Shown: positions 36,760-47,299, counted from the first letter of the stretch. The stretch: DNA of 64,000 nucleotides from CAWAND01 sp963727915 (GCA_963727915.1 CAVSID010000001.1:992001-1056000); one strand, 5' to 3'. Notes: a model not told the origin generated them from the letters alone. Numbers and translations are program-made.

Positions 36760-37826
36760 ATGGCTGTGATCCGCCTTCCGGGATTGGCCGATCCGCACGT
36801 GCATTTGCGCGAGCCGGGCGGGACGCACAAGGAGGACTTCGACAGCGGGACAGCGGCGGCCCTGGCTGGGGGCTTCACCCAGGTTTTGGCGATGCCCAAC
36901 ACGATGCCGCCGGTCGTTCGACTCCCCTAGTCTGGATTTGGCGTTGCGTGCGGCGAAGGCCAAGGCGCGTTGCGACTACGGTGTCTTTCTCGGCGCCGGG
37001 CTGCACAACGCATTCCATGCTGCCAGGGCCGCCTCCCGTGCCTGCGGGCTGAAGATGTACCTGGATCAGACCTACGGGCCGCTCAGGCTGGACGATCTGG
37101 CGGCGATGCAGGCACACGTCCGAGAATGGCCCCACGACCGTCCCCTGGCGGCCCACGCTGAAGGCCGCAGCCTGGCTGCCATCCTGCTCCTGGCGGCGGT
37201 CTTCGATCGTCCTTTGCATGTCTGCCACGTCAGCCGCCGGGTCGAGATCGAACTCATCCGTCGGGTAAAGGAGCGCGGCCAGCACGTGACCTGCGAGGTC
37301 ACCCCCCACCATCTGTTCTTGAACCAGGACGACGCCCAGCGGCTCGGTGAAGGGAGGGGCAGCGTGCGGCCCAGTGCTGGCCAGCGAGGAGGACCGCCTG
37401 GCCCTGTGGGAGGCGATGGACGTGATTGATTGCTTCGCAACTGATCACGCGCCGCACACCCTGGCCGAGAAAGATGGTCCAGAGCCCCCGCCAGGTTTCC
37501 CCGGCCTGGAGACGGCTCTTCCGTTGGCCTTGACCGCCGTCCACGATGGAAGGCTCACTCTGGATCAAGTCGTTCAGCGGATGTGCGTCGCGCCGCGGCG
37601 CATCTTCGGGCTTCCGGATCAAGCACATACGTGGGTCGAAGTCGACCCCAATGATCGATGGGAGGTGAAGCATGAACCGTTGTTAACACGCTGCCAGTGG
37701 ACCCCGTTCGAGGGCCGCCGAGTGTGGGGGCGTATCCGCAATGTGACATTGCGCGGGCAAACAGCCTACTCCGACGGCCGGGTGCTGGCGGCTCCCGGTA
37801 GCGGGCGCAGTGTGCGCCCGGGTTGA
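36760..37826 (+). CDS. pyrC: Dihydroorotase-like amidohydrolase (frameshifted)
   Basis: About 355 residues after two shifts (near 36915 and 37375). The metal-binding HxH is in LADPHVHLREPG, followed by the TMPPV block. HVCHVSRR holds a third His and TCEVTPHHLFL a further one. TDHAPHT carries the catalytic Asp. This is the class I (allantoinase-like) dihydroorotase that makes dihydroorotate from carbamoyl-aspartate. It is the first gene of the operon. Removing single extra bases restores the expected VVDSPSLDLALR and VLASEEDRL. It is shorter than typical 430-residue members because the N-terminal extension is missing. Confidence 0.88.
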
Positions 37827-37852
37827 GCGAATCAAAGCCTTGGGAGGAACTG

Positions 37853-38852
37853 ATGAGTGCAGTCGCAACGACGCGTGAGAAGCGCAGCTTGAGCCCGCAC
37901 CTGCCTTTCGGCGATCGGCAGGAGTTGCGGTTCTATGGATGGGACATCCTCTCGGTGTCCCAATTTGATCGGCAGGACCTGGACTATCTCTTCGGCGTGG
38001 CTAAGGAAATGCGAGCCACCGTCGAGCGGATCGGGGCGTTCGATTTGCTCAAAGGCAAGGTCCTGGCCAATCTCTTTTATGAGCCATCGACACGGACATC
38101 TTCGTCATTCTTGGCCGCTATGGCGCGACTGGGTGGGAGTGTGATCCCGATCAACGAAGTCCGCTATTCGTCGGTAGCCAAGGGCGAGTTCTCTTCCCGA
38201 TACCGTCCGCACACTCGAATCCTACGCCGACGTCATCGTCCTGCGCCATCCCGAAATCGGCGCCGCGGCCCTGGCTGCCAGGTATGCCCGCAAGCCGATC
38301 ATCAACGCCGGCGACGGCGTCGGCGAACATCCCACGCAGGCGCTGCTGGATCTTTTCACGATCGAAGAGGAACTCGGCCGCCTGGATGGGCTGACGGTGA
38401 CCATGCTCGGCGACCTGAGATATGGCCGGACGGTGCATTCGCTGTCGCGGCTCCTGGCGCTGTTTGGCGCGCGGCTCAACTATGTCAGCCCTGACAGCCT
38501 TCAGCTGCCGCGGGAATTGTGGGATGAACTGGCAACTAAGGGCGTGCAACAGTCGCGAGCCGACGAGTTGGAGGCCGTGCTGCCCGAGACCGACGTGCTG
38601 TACGTGACCCGTGTTCAGAAGGAGCGCTTCGACGATCCGTCGGACTATGAAGCGGTCAAAGGCAGCTATGTGATCACACCTGAAACGATGGCGGCTGCCA
38701 AGCCATCCATGGCTCTGATGCATCCCTTCCCGCGCGTCGGGGAAATAAGCCAGGAAGTCGACGACGATCCCCGGGCCGCTTACTTCCGCCAGATGGAATG
38801 TGGCTTGTATGTGCGCATGGCACTGCTGGCGATGGTCCTGGGCAAGGCCTGA
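37853..38852 (+). CDS. pyrB: Aspartate carbamoyltransferase catalytic subunit (frameshifted)
   Basis: About 333 residues with one shift near 38190, where removing an extra T restores ESLPDTVRTLESYADVIVLR. GGGAGG precedes ATG 37853. The carbamoyl-phosphate site is FYEPSTRTSSSF and the aspartate loop region is ALMHPFPRVGEIS. HPTQALLDLFTI is also diagnostic. No regulatory pyrI gene follows. It catalyses the committed step of pyrimidine synthesis. Confidence 0.93.
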
Positions 38853-38863
38853 GAGGAGAGGCG

Positions 38864-40327
38864 ATGGGAGGCGGAAGCATGGTTGCACGAAGCGTCGCGT
38901 TGCCTACCCGACAGGCGGCGCAGGGACCGTTCTTCGAACGACTTGAAGCCCGGGCCCGGGAGATCGATTCGTTGTTATGCGTCGGTCTGGACGCCCACCC
39001 ATCTTCGGTGAAGGCGCCCGGGGCCGAGGAGGCCCTGGCCTTTTGCCGCCGGGTGATCGAGGCGACCGCCGATTTGGCGTGCGCCTTCAAGATCAACAGC
39101 GCCTTCTTTGAAGCCATGGGCGGCGAGGGGCTGGATGCATTGCGGGCAGTCGTGGCAAGTATCCCGGCTGAGGTCCCCGTTATTCTCGACGCCAAACGCG
39201 GGGATATCGGCTCAACCTCCGAGGCCTACGCCCGAGCGGTCTTCGACGTGGTGGGCGCCGATGCGGTCACACTCAACCCCTATCTGGGGTGGGATGCCCT
39301 CGAGCCGTTCTTCGCCCGTGAACACCATGCCGGATTCGTGTTGGTCAAGACCTCCAATCCCGGGGCGGACGAGCTTCAGCGTGTGGTGGTGAGCGGCGGC
39401 GAACCGCTCTACGTGCATGTCGCCCGGTGGGTGGGCGGCTGGCCGCACGCAGACCGGCTCGGGCTCGTGGTAGGCGCTACGGACCCGGAGGCGGTCAAGA
39501 GGGTGCGGGAGGCTGCGCCGCATGCCTGGCTTTTGTGCCCCGGCGTCGGCGCACAAGGGGGCGACCTGGAAGCCACCCTGCGAGCCGGGCTGAGGGAAGA
39601 CGGCCGGGGGGTCCTGATCACGGTCTCGCGCGGCTTGACGTCGGCGAAATCGCCGGCGAAAGAAGCTGAAGCGCTGAGACGCAGGATCAATGTCGTCCGA
39701 GAAGCCGCCGTGGGCAGCCGTCCCGCCCCTGCCAGGCGGAATGCCGAGGGCCTTGTCCGGTCCCTGGTCGCCTCCGGCTGTGTCAGGTTCGGGGATTTCG
39801 TGCTGAAGTCCGGCAAGTCGTCGCCGGTCTATATCGACCTGCGGCGAATGGCGTCGTTCCCCGACCTGCTGGGGCGCGCCGCCGGCGCGTACCAGCCGAT
39901 CTTGGAGGGGCTGGGGTTCGATTGTCTGGCGGGGATCCCCTACGCCGGCTTGCCGATCGCCACCGCCATCTCGCTGCAGAGCGGGCTGCCTGCGATCTAC
40001 CCCCGAAAGGAGTCCAAGGCATATGGCCTGCGGGCAGAGGTGGAAGGCGCCTTTGCGCCGGGGCAGACGGCAGTCGTCATCGATGATGTGGCCAGTTCGG
40101 GCGAGAGCAAGCTGGAAGCCATCCGTCGCTTGGAGGACCAAGGGCTTATCGTACGGGATGTCGTGGTGCTGATCGATCGGCAGGGCGGGGCTCGCTCGGA
40201 ACTGGAACGTCAAGGCTACGCCTTCCACGCTGCGCTGAAACTGGAGACCTTGGTCGAGATCTGGCGGGACGAAGGCTGGATCGACGATCGCCAGGCGGAG
40301 GCCGTGCTGGCTGGCGTGGTGGATTAG
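38864..40327 (+). CDS. pyrFE: Bifunctional OMP decarboxylase - orotate phosphoribosyltransferase (PyrF-PyrE fusion)
   Basis: 487 residues, intact. Residues 1-290 are a type 2 OMP decarboxylase: LCVGLDAHPSS at the start and the catalytic DAKRGDIGS. Residues 295-487 are orotate phosphoribosyltransferase with the PRPP loop TAVVIDDVASSGES and the GIPYAGLPIATAIS block. The order F-E is opposite to the eukaryotic UMP synthase (E-F). The fusion performs the last two steps to UMP. GAGAGGAGAGG precedes ATG 38864; ATG 38879 is an alternative. Confidence 0.93.
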   Translation: MGGGSMVARSVALPTRQAAQGPFFERLEARAREIDSLLCVGLDAHPSSVKAPGAEEALAFCRRVIEATADLACAFKINSAFFEAMGGEGLDALRAVVASIPAEVPVILDAKRGDIGSTSEAYARAVFDVVGADAVTLNPYLGWDALEPFFAREHHAGFVLVKTSNPGADELQRVVVSGGEPLYVHVARWVGGWPHADRLGLVVGATDPEAVKRVREAAPHAWLLCPGVGAQGGDLEATLRAGLREDGRGVLITVSRGLTSAKSPAKEAEALRRRINVVREAAVGSRPAPARRNAEGLVRSLVASGCVRFGDFVLKSGKSSPVYIDLRRMASFPDLLGRAAGAYQPILEGLGFDCLAGIPYAGLPIATAISLQSGLPAIYPRKESKAYGLRAEVEGAFAPGQTAVVIDDVASSGESKLEAIRRLEDQGLIVRDVVVLIDRQGGARSELERQGYAFHAALKLETLVEIWRDEGWIDDRQAEAVLAGVVD

Positions 40328-40374
40328 AATGGCCTGCTCGGGACCTGCCGGAAAACACAGGAGATCGACGATCC

Positions 40375-41289
40375 GTGACGAGCAATTCCAGGCTGGCGGC
40401 CATCGCCCTGGCCCTGTTGGTTACCTTTCTCTGGTCCACCTCCTGGGTGCTGATCAAGATTGGCCTGCGCGAGGTGCCCGCCCTGACCTTCGCCGGCCTG
40501 CGCTATGTCCTGGCGTTCTTGGTGCTGGTGCCGGTGCTTGCCTATCGGGGGCACCTGGATCGGGTTCGACGGCTTCCCCGGCGAACCTGGCTGCGGCTCG
40601 CTATTCTCGGTGTCTTATTCATCACTATGACCCAAGGGGCGCAGTTCGTGGCCTTGTCCTACCTCCCGGCGGTGACGGTCAACTTGATCCTCAGCCTGAC
40701 CACCATCGCCGTGGCGTTGCTGGGGATCTTCTTCTTGGGCGAGACCCCAGGCAGGGTGCAGTGGGTTGGCATCGGCCTGGCGCTGCTGGGCGCGCTGGTC
40801 TACTTCCTCCCGGTCGGCGCCGAGGGGGGCCAGGTGATCGGGTTGATCGTGGCCGGCGTCTGTGTTCTGGCGAATGCTGGTTCCGGCGTGATGGGCAGAG
40901 ACGTCAATCGGCAACGGGATCTACCGCCTCTCTTGGTGACAACCGTCAGCATGGGCTTTGGCTCGATTCTGCTCTTGGGAGCTGGTCTGGCATTTCAGGG
41001 ACTGCCGCAAATGACTCCATCCGGCTGGCTGATCATCGGCTGGTTGGCCGTTGTCAACACCGCTCTGGCTTTCACCCTATGGAACCACACGCTGCAAACC
41101 CTGACAGCGGTCGAATCCTCGGTCATCAACAACAGCATGCTGATCCAGATACCCATCCTGGCGGTGATCTTCCTGGGCGAGCACCTCACCTGGCTAGAAA
41201 TCGGCGGACTATGCTTGGCCGGCCTGGGCACCCTGATCGTGCAGCTGCGAAGACCCTCCCTGAGCGAGGCGATCCCCGTCCAAGACTAA
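40375..41289 (+). CDS. EamA/DMT-superfamily transporter
   Basis: 304 residues, GTG start, ten predicted TM helices in two EamA repeats (first ALLVTFLWSTSWVLIKIGL; second beginning near LIVAGVCVLANAGSG). LAVVNTALAFTLWNHTL and NNSMLIQIPILAVIFLGE are typical of the second repeat. It exports or exchanges a small metabolite. It lies between pyrFE and pyrD, so a nucleobase- or nucleoside-related substrate is possible but unproven. Confidence 0.88.
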   Translation: MTSNSRLAAIALALLVTFLWSTSWVLIKIGLREVPALTFAGLRYVLAFLVLVPVLAYRGHLDRVRRLPRRTWLRLAILGVLFITMTQGAQFVALSYLPAVTVNLILSLTTIAVALLGIFFLGETPGRVQWVGIGLALLGALVYFLPVGAEGGQVIGLIVAGVCVLANAGSGVMGRDVNRQRDLPPLLVTTVSMGFGSILLLGAGLAFQGLPQMTPSGWLIIGWLAVVNTALAFTLWNHTLQTLTAVESSVINNSMLIQIPILAVIFLGEHLTWLEIGGLCLAGLGTLIVQLRRPSLSEAIPVQD

Positions 41290-41311
41290 CCACCAAATCC
41301 GGGGGGCGTCT

Positions 41312-42410
41312 GTGAGCGGCGGATCCTATGCGCTGCTCCGTCGGCTCTTGTTTCGCTTTGATCCCGAACGTGCCCACAGGCTGACCCTGGGCTTGCTGCG
41401 CCTGGCGGGCTGGTTTCCACCCAGCCGGGCCTGGCTCCGTCATGTCTATGCCAACACCGCGCCGAGCCTTACGCGAGAAGCGATGGGATTGAGCTTCCCC
41501 AATCCGCTGGGGCTGGCCGCCGGCTACGACAAGGATGGGCTGGCGCTTGCCGGGCTGGCGTGTCTTGGTTTTGGGCATATTGAATTGGGGACGGTCACAC
41601 CCATGGCCCAAGCGGGACGGCCGCGCCCACGCATCTTCCGACTGGCGGAGGACCAGGCGCTGATCAACCGGATGGGGTTTCCCAATCTGGGCGTGCAGGC
41701 GCTGGTTCGCCGATTGCGCCGCGCGAGCAGGCATAATATTGTTTTGGGCGTGAACCTGGGCAAGGGCATCGAAACGCCCCTTGAGCGGCGCCGGTGACGA
41801 TTACATTGGGCTGCTGCGCGCTGTTTATGATCTAGCCGACTATGTGACGATCAACCTCTCATCCCCCAACACACCGGGGCTGCGCCGGCTTCAGGCGGGT
41901 CGGCTCTTGGAGAGGCTGCTCTCGGAGGTGTGCCAGGCCCGCAGCGAGATGGAACTGTCCAGCGGACGGCACCTACCGCTGGCCATCAAACTGTCCCCGG
42001 ATCTTGCCCCGTCAGACCTCGAGGCGGCGGTCGAGGCGGCGCAGGCCCACGGGTTGGAGGGCATTGTGGCAGTCAACACCAGCCGAGCCCGCGACGGGGT
42101 GACCTCGCCAGGGGCCCGAGAAGAGGGCGGCCTGAGCGGGAGGCCGTTGTGGCCGGCGGCGCTGGGGGCGGTGGCATGCCTCCGCGCCTGCGCCGGCGAT
42201 GCGATGACCGTGATTGGCGTGGGCGGGATCGACTCGCCCGAGCGGGCGAGCCACACGCTTGACTCCGGCGCCGATTTGATCCAGGTTTATACAGGACTTG
42301 TCTATGAGGGTCCCGGCCTGCCAGCTTCCATACTGCGAGCATTAGCGGGCCGGACTGCTGGCGCCGAGCGGGGGGCGCAGCCGATCGCTCGTGTGCAGCG
42401 CCCCGGATAG
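41312..42410 (+). CDS. pyrD: Dihydroorotate dehydrogenase (quinone), class 2 (frameshifted)
   Basis: About 366 residues with one shift near 41800, where removing one base restores PLERAGDDYIGLL. GTG start. The N-terminal helical extension (LLRRLLFRFDPERAHRLTL) is the membrane-association domain of class 2 enzymes. FPNPLGLAAGYDKDG, INRMGFPN, YVTINLSSPNTPGLR and VIGVGGIDSPE are FMN/substrate motifs. It passes electrons from dihydroorotate to the quinone pool. It completes the pathway together with pyrC, pyrB and pyrFE. Confidence 0.93.
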
Positions 42411-42430
42411 GGGAAGCGTTAGGGGGAATC

Positions 42431-43522
42431 ATGTACGCCAAAGGGGGAGGCGATCATGTTTGGCGCAGCCGAGCCATCGACCTGGCGGGGCTGCTGGCCC
42501 TGGCCGGGCTCGTCGGGCTTCTCTTCTGGTTTCGTTCGCATACCGCGCCCACCGACACGCCCAGTCCTGCGGACAACGCGACAGACGCCATCGCTATCTT
42601 CTTCACCCAGCCCGGGAAGCCCGATTCGCTCGCCGACGGCCCTGCCGAGGCGCTCTCTCAGGCGGTCCTTGCCGCTAACCAGACGATCGACGTGGCGGTC
42701 TACGAACTCGACCTGGTGCCGCTGGCCGACGCGCTGATCTCCGCCGCCGCTCGCGGGGTCCGCGTGCGTGTCGTCGCCGAAAGTGACAATGCGGCGCAGG
42801 GACAGCTTCCAAGGATCGAGGCCGCCGGCATCCCGGTCGTCCTCGATCGGCGACCGTCGCTGATGCATGACAAGTTCACCGTGATCGACGGGGGAGAGGT
42901 GTGGACCGGCTCGATGAACTACACCGCCAACGGCGTCTACCGCAACAACAATAACTTGGTCCGTCTGCGATCGGCCGAAGCGGCTCGGCGCTACACCCAG
43001 GAATTCGAAGAGATGTTCCTGGACGACCGGTTCAGCGCGCTGTCGCTGGCCTCCACAGAGCCGACGGCGCTGAATGTCGGCGGCACAGCAGTGGAGATTC
43101 TCTTCTCGCCCGACGATCATCCGGCCAGCCGAATTGTGGCTGCGATCGAGGCGGCAAGGTCACGGGTGGATGTTCTGGCATTTTCATTCACGTCCGACGA
43201 AATTGCCGAGGCGCTCATGGAGCGGTTGCGATCGGGGGTGCACGTCCGGGGCGTGATGGAGGCCGACCAGGCGGCCGGGGTTGGGAGCCAGTTCGCCAAC
43301 CTGAGGGAGGCAGGCATGGACCTGCGCTTGGACGGCAATCCGGGATTGCTGCATCATAAGGTGATCGTGATCGACGACGCCACGGTTATCACCGGTTCCT
43401 ACAACTTCAGCCGCAGCGCTGAAACCACCAACGACGAGAACGTGGTCATCATCCACTCGACCTCGGCTGCCCGGGCCTTTGAGGCCGAGGTCGAGCGACT
43501 GTACGACGCCGGCTTGCCCTGA
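42431..43522 (+). CDS. Phospholipase D-family protein with two HKD motifs, membrane anchored
   Basis: 363 residues, intact. One N-terminal TM helix (LAGLLALAGLVGLLFWF) and a short Thr/Pro linker precede two PLD repeats. The first motif is LMHDKFTVIDGGEVWTGSMN and the second LLHHKVIVIDDATVITGSYN. Both HKD triads are complete, so the enzyme is likely active as a phosphodiesterase (phospholipase or nuclease) on the outer face of the membrane. The substrate is unknown. Confidence 0.9.
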   Translation: MYAKGGGDHVWRSRAIDLAGLLALAGLVGLLFWFRSHTAPTDTPSPADNATDAIAIFFTQPGKPDSLADGPAEALSQAVLAANQTIDVAVYELDLVPLADALISAAARGVRVRVVAESDNAAQGQLPRIEAAGIPVVLDRRPSLMHDKFTVIDGGEVWTGSMNYTANGVYRNNNNLVRLRSAEAARRYTQEFEEMFLDDRFSALSLASTEPTALNVGGTAVEILFSPDDHPASRIVAAIEAARSRVDVLAFSFTSDEIAEALMERLRSGVHVRGVMEADQAAGVGSQFANLREAGMDLRLDGNPGLLHHKVIVIDDATVITGSYNFSRSAETTNDENVVIIHSTSAARAFEAEVERLYDAGLP

Positions 43523-43552
43523 GACATCGGATCGGCAAATCTACCACGCTTA

Positions 43553-43570
43553 TTGTGACAGATTTCACAA
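43553..43570. promoter_or_regulatory. Rex-like palindrome TTGTGA-N6-TCACAA between convergent genes
   Basis: Exact 6-bp arms in the gap between the convergent PLD gene and tsaD. This is not a promoter region, which argues against a simple operator role here. Confidence 0.4.
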
Positions 43571-43618
43571 ATTGGACGAGTCCCGCGGCGTGGACCAGGC
43601 GCCGAGGGCGGATGAGCG

Positions 43619-44656
43619 CTATTTCGCCAGCGGCCAGGTGGGAAGGACGTCCATGTCGAGCGCATCCCGCTGGCCGGCCAGGTAGCGGCGGTGGCCGACG
43701 GCAGCGATCATGGCAGCGTTGTCGGTGCACAGGTTCAGCGGGGGGACATGGACCGGGTAGTCGGGGTTTTCCTGCAGGCTATCGCGCAGCGACTGGTTGG
43801 CGGAGACGCCGCCGGCGATGAGGATATGAGCGGCGTTGAACTGCTTGGCCGCCGCCAGGGTCTTGCCCACCAAGACATCGACCACGGCGGTCTGGAAGGA
43901 TGCCGCCAGATCGCTGATCGGCAGGCCGGGGCGAGGCGCTTCCACACCGGCTTTGAGATCCGGCTCCAGCTTGCGCACCTCGCGAAGGACCGCCGTCTTC
44001 AGGCCGCTGAACGAGAAATCCCAGGTGCCTTCCAGCCAAGCGCGCGGGAAGGTGTAGGCTTCGGCGTCACCACTTTGGGCTGCCGCCTGAATCGCCGGTC
44101 CACCCGGGTATCCTAGCCCCAGTAGGCGCGAGACCTTGTCGAAGGCTTCGCCCGCCGCATCATCCAGCGTGCCGCCCAATCTCTGATAGGTCAGGTGATC
44201 CGTCATGAGCACCAGTTCGGTGTGTCCACCGGAAACCACCAGAGCCAGGAGAGGGAACTCCGGCTGGGTGGATTCCTCCGCCAGCCAGATCGAATAGATG
44301 TGACCCTCTAGATGGTTGATCCCCAGCAGCGGAAGGCCGGAGGCCAGAGCCAGGCCCTTGGCCATGTTCATCCCGACCACCAAGGATCCGGCCAATCCCG
44401 GCCCGCGTGTGACGGCGATGGCGTCGATCGCCTCCAGGCCGACGTGGGCCTGGGCCAAGACCCTGTCGACAATGGGGTAGATGGTCTCGATATGCACGCG
44501 GGAAGCGACCTCGGGATAGACGCCGCCAAATTCGGCGTGGAGCTCGGCCTGGGAGGCCACAGCACGGCTGATGATCTGCGTGCCGTTTTCGACGACGGCC
44601 GCCGCAGTCTCGTCGCAGGAGGTCTCTATCCCAAGAATGCGGGTAGGCGAACTCAT
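43619..44656 (-). CDS. tsaD: tRNA N6-adenosine threonylcarbamoyltransferase TsaD
   Basis: 345 residues from ATG 44656 (ATG 44674 also in frame). ASKHA fold: ILGIETSCDETA at the N terminus, the metal-binding HLEGH motif, VVSGGHTEL and AAHILIAGGVSANQSLR. TsaD transfers threonylcarbamoyl to A37 of ANN-decoding tRNAs with TsaB/E, neither of which is in the window. It starts 18 bases after the M24 peptidase stop. Confidence 0.95.
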   Translation of the reverse strand: MSSPTRILGIETSCDETAAAVVENGTQIISRAVASQAELHAEFGGVYPEVASRVHIETIYPIVDRVLAQAHVGLEAIDAIAVTRGPGLAGSLVVGMNMAKGLALASGLPLLGINHLEGHIYSIWLAEESTQPEFPLLALVVSGGHTELVLMTDHLTYQRLGGTLDDAAGEAFDKVSRLLGLGYPGGPAIQAAAQSGDAEAYTFPRAWLEGTWDFSFSGLKTAVLREVRKLEPDLKAGVEAPRPGLPISDLAASFQTAVVDVLVGKTLAAAKQFNAAHILIAGGVSANQSLRDSLQENPDYPVHVPPLNLCTDNAAMIAAVGHRRYLAGQRDALDMDVLPTWPLAK

Positions 44657-44674
44657 ATGCTCGTGTCCTGTCAC

Positions 44675-45913
44675 CTAAGACCCACTGACCGGCAGCACCA
44701 GGTCCGTTGGGTATTCAACCAGTGGGCGTATCGATCCGTCGGTGTCCACGAGCAACGTGTCCTCGATCCGGACGCCGATGCCCTTGTCCGGATAGTATAG
44801 GCCAGGCTCAAAGGTGAACACCATCCCCGGGGCAAGCGGGAATGAGCCCTTGGAGTCGATGCGGAATGCCGGCGGCTCGTGGACGGAGAGACCGAGGCCA
44901 TGGCCGAGTCCATGGACATAGCCGGATTGCACATTGGCGTCGCTGAGTTGGCTGGGATGACCCAGTGCCTCGAACGCCTGACAAACCGCGAGCTGGTAGG
45001 TGTGCGTCGGCTCGCCAACGCGAAACGACGAAACGAAGCGATGGTAGATCTGCAGCACATCCTGGTAGACGGACTGAATCTCGTCGCTGGCATGGCCCAG
45101 GCACCAGGTACGGGTGAAGTCGTAGTAGTAGCCTCCCCCCGCCTGGGCCGGGTAGATGTCGAAAACGATCGTCTCGCCGATCGGCAGCGGCTGGTCGTCG
45201 GTGCCGACGCTGTGGGGCAGACCGGCGTCCCGCCCGACGGAGAAGATGAGGCCGCTGGGAAGTTCGGCCGCCCGTTCGGCGAGCAGGCCACGAATCCGGG
45301 ATTTCACATGACCGATGGTGATCGGCCGTCCGTCTTGGTCGACGAGTACCCCATCTGATTGGCGTTGATGGGTCAGGAAGTCGGCGATCTTGCCGACGAC
45401 GTCGGTGGTCACCTGTCCCATACGGCGGATGCTGTCCACTTCGTCCGGCCCCTTGGTCATGCGAGCCCGGTCGAGCACCGTTTCTCCATCCGGCTCCATG
45501 GCCCATTCGATGCCAGGAAGGGCCCGCCGCAGGCGCTCCATTAGGGGGTAGCTGGCAGCCAGATCGAGTTGGCCGTAAAGGGCTACCCGTCCCTCCAGCC
45601 GGCACGACCTGAGCACGTCAGCAACGCGGAGCGCCTTGGCGTGGGCCAGGTCGCCGCCAGCACGGTCCAGATAGGTCGCCAAATCGAACGACTCAATCAG
45701 CTGCCGCGGCAGGCCGGTTTCTTCCGCCTCGCCGCGCTCCATGCTTCGGTGAAACAAGACCGGTTGGGCGTCTCGCAGTTTGACCAACAGGGCATCCGTC
45801 AGGTGGACCCGGCCCACGAAGTAAGCCAGGTAAGGATTGTGCTGGGCGGGACCCATCACCACCAGCCCGTCCAGGCCTGCCTCTCCCATCAGACGGTCGA
45901 TATCCGCTTTCAC
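44675..45913 (-). CDS. M24-family metallopeptidase (Xaa-Pro aminopeptidase/prolidase-like)
   Basis: 412 residues, GTG start. The N-terminal creatinase-type domain covers about residues 1-150. The C-terminal pita-bread catalytic domain has metal ligands in FDIYPAQAG, YYDFTRTW, GLGHGLGLSVHE, FTFEPGLYY and the final Glu in GVRIEDTLLV. It cleaves N-terminal or dipeptide Xaa-Pro bonds. All five ligand positions appear intact. The gene lies upstream of tsaD on the same strand. Confidence 0.9.
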   Translation of the reverse strand: MKADIDRLMGEAGLDGLVVMGPAQHNPYLAYFVGRVHLTDALLVKLRDAQPVLFHRSMERGEAEETGLPRQLIESFDLATYLDRAGGDLAHAKALRVADVLRSCRLEGRVALYGQLDLAASYPLMERLRRALPGIEWAMEPDGETVLDRARMTKGPDEVDSIRRMGQVTTDVVGKIADFLTHQRQSDGVLVDQDGRPITIGHVKSRIRGLLAERAAELPSGLIFSVGRDAGLPHSVGTDDQPLPIGETIVFDIYPAQAGGGYYYDFTRTWCLGHASDEIQSVYQDVLQIYHRFVSSFRVGEPTHTYQLAVCQAFEALGHPSQLSDANVQSGYVHGLGHGLGLSVHEPPAFRIDSKGSFPLAPGMVFTFEPGLYYPDKGIGVRIEDTLLVDTDGSIRPLVEYPTDLVLPVSGS

Positions 45914-45939
45914 TAAGACACCTCTAGGAGTGCTTCAGG

Positions 45940-47299
45940 CTAGATGGCCGGGTGGGAAAGTGTCCCCCGCAGGCCTTCCAGCAGGCTCTCTTGCTGTTCA
46001 GGAAGGACCGTTCTCGGGTCCACCACGACTCGGTTCGAAGTCGACCCTGGCAATGATCGGTGGGGTGTGATGACGCAGTTGAGCCAGAAAGGCCTGCGGG
46101 TGGTCGACGTCGAGCGCAAGCAGTGACGTTGGCAACGTTTCCCCCGGTAGACTCCCGCCCCCAACCGTCGACTCGCCCTCTACCACCTCTCCAGTGGCCA
46201 GGGTCTGACGCCAGGCTTGGGCCGTCGCTCGCACCCCATCAGCCGGTGTTGCGATCATCCGCCAAACCGGCAGTTTGGTGGTCGCCTCGCCGCGCAGGTA
46301 GTGGCCCAGGGTCACCTCCAGGGCGGCCAGGCAGAGCTTGTCGGGGCGAAGGGCGCGTGCCATGGGGTGAATTCTAAGCTGATCTACGCTGGCGGACGTC
46401 CCAACAATCAATCCGGCTTGTGGCCCGCCGAGCAATTTGTCCCCCGAGAAGGTCACTAACGAGGCGCCGGCGCGGACTGATTCTTGCACCATCGGCTCAT
46501 GGCCAAGCCCAAAGTTGGATGTGTCCAACAGCGCCCCAGACCCCAGGTCGTCGAGGACGGGGATGTTGTGCTCAACGCCGAGGGACACGAGATCCTCCAG
46601 CTTGGGCTCGGTGGTGTAACCAAGGAGGAGGAAGTTGGAATGATGCGCCCGAACAATGACCGCCGTCTGGTCTCCCACAGCGCCTTCGAAATCGGCCAAG
46701 TGGGTCCGGTTGGTGGTGCCCACCTCCACAACCGTAGCCCCGGACTGCGTCATCACCTCGGGAATGCGGAACCCGCCGCCGATCTCGACCAGCTGGGACC
46801 GGGAGATAAGCGCTTCTTTGCCCTTGGCGAGCGCCGTCAGGCCCAGCAAAATGGCGGCGGCGTTGTTGTTGACCACCAGCGCGGCTTCGGCGCCGGTGAG
46901 TTGGGTTATCAGGGACTCGATATGGGCTTGTCGATGCCCGCGCTGGCCGGTCTCGAGGTCGTACTCCAGGTTGAGATACGCCGTCGACAACCGGCTGATG
47001 GCAGCCTGTGCGTCTTGGCTCAGGGGCGCTCGGCCGAGATTCGTGTGCAGGATGACCCCCGTGGCGTTGATAACCGACCGCAGCGAGGGGGCAAGCCATT
47101 CCTGAAGCCTCGCCTCTGCGCAGACCAGGATCAGATCTGGCTTCCGCTCGGGCTCTCCGTCACGAATCGCCTGCCGGGCGTCATCGAGGCAGGCGCGAAG
47201 GGCGTGCAGCGTCAGGTCACGACCGAAGTTCTCGATAAGGGACCTGGAAGCTTCGAGGTGGAGCAGGCTGTCGACCGATGGAAGGGCGCGCAGGCTCAT
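45940..47299 (-). CDS. selA: L-seryl-tRNA(Sec) selenium transferase SelA (frameshifted near the C terminus)
   Basis: About 453 residues. From ATG 47299 (overlapping the previous stop as ATGA) the frame runs INATGVILHTNLGRAPLS, LEYDLETGQRG, and the PLP Lys region FSGDKLLGGPQAGLIVG. A shift near 46030 hides the true C terminus, which continues RVVVDPRTVLPEQQESLL to TAG 45940. SelA makes selenocysteyl-tRNA and so implies selenoprotein synthesis in this organism. selB, selD and tRNA-Sec are not in the window. Confidence 0.92.
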
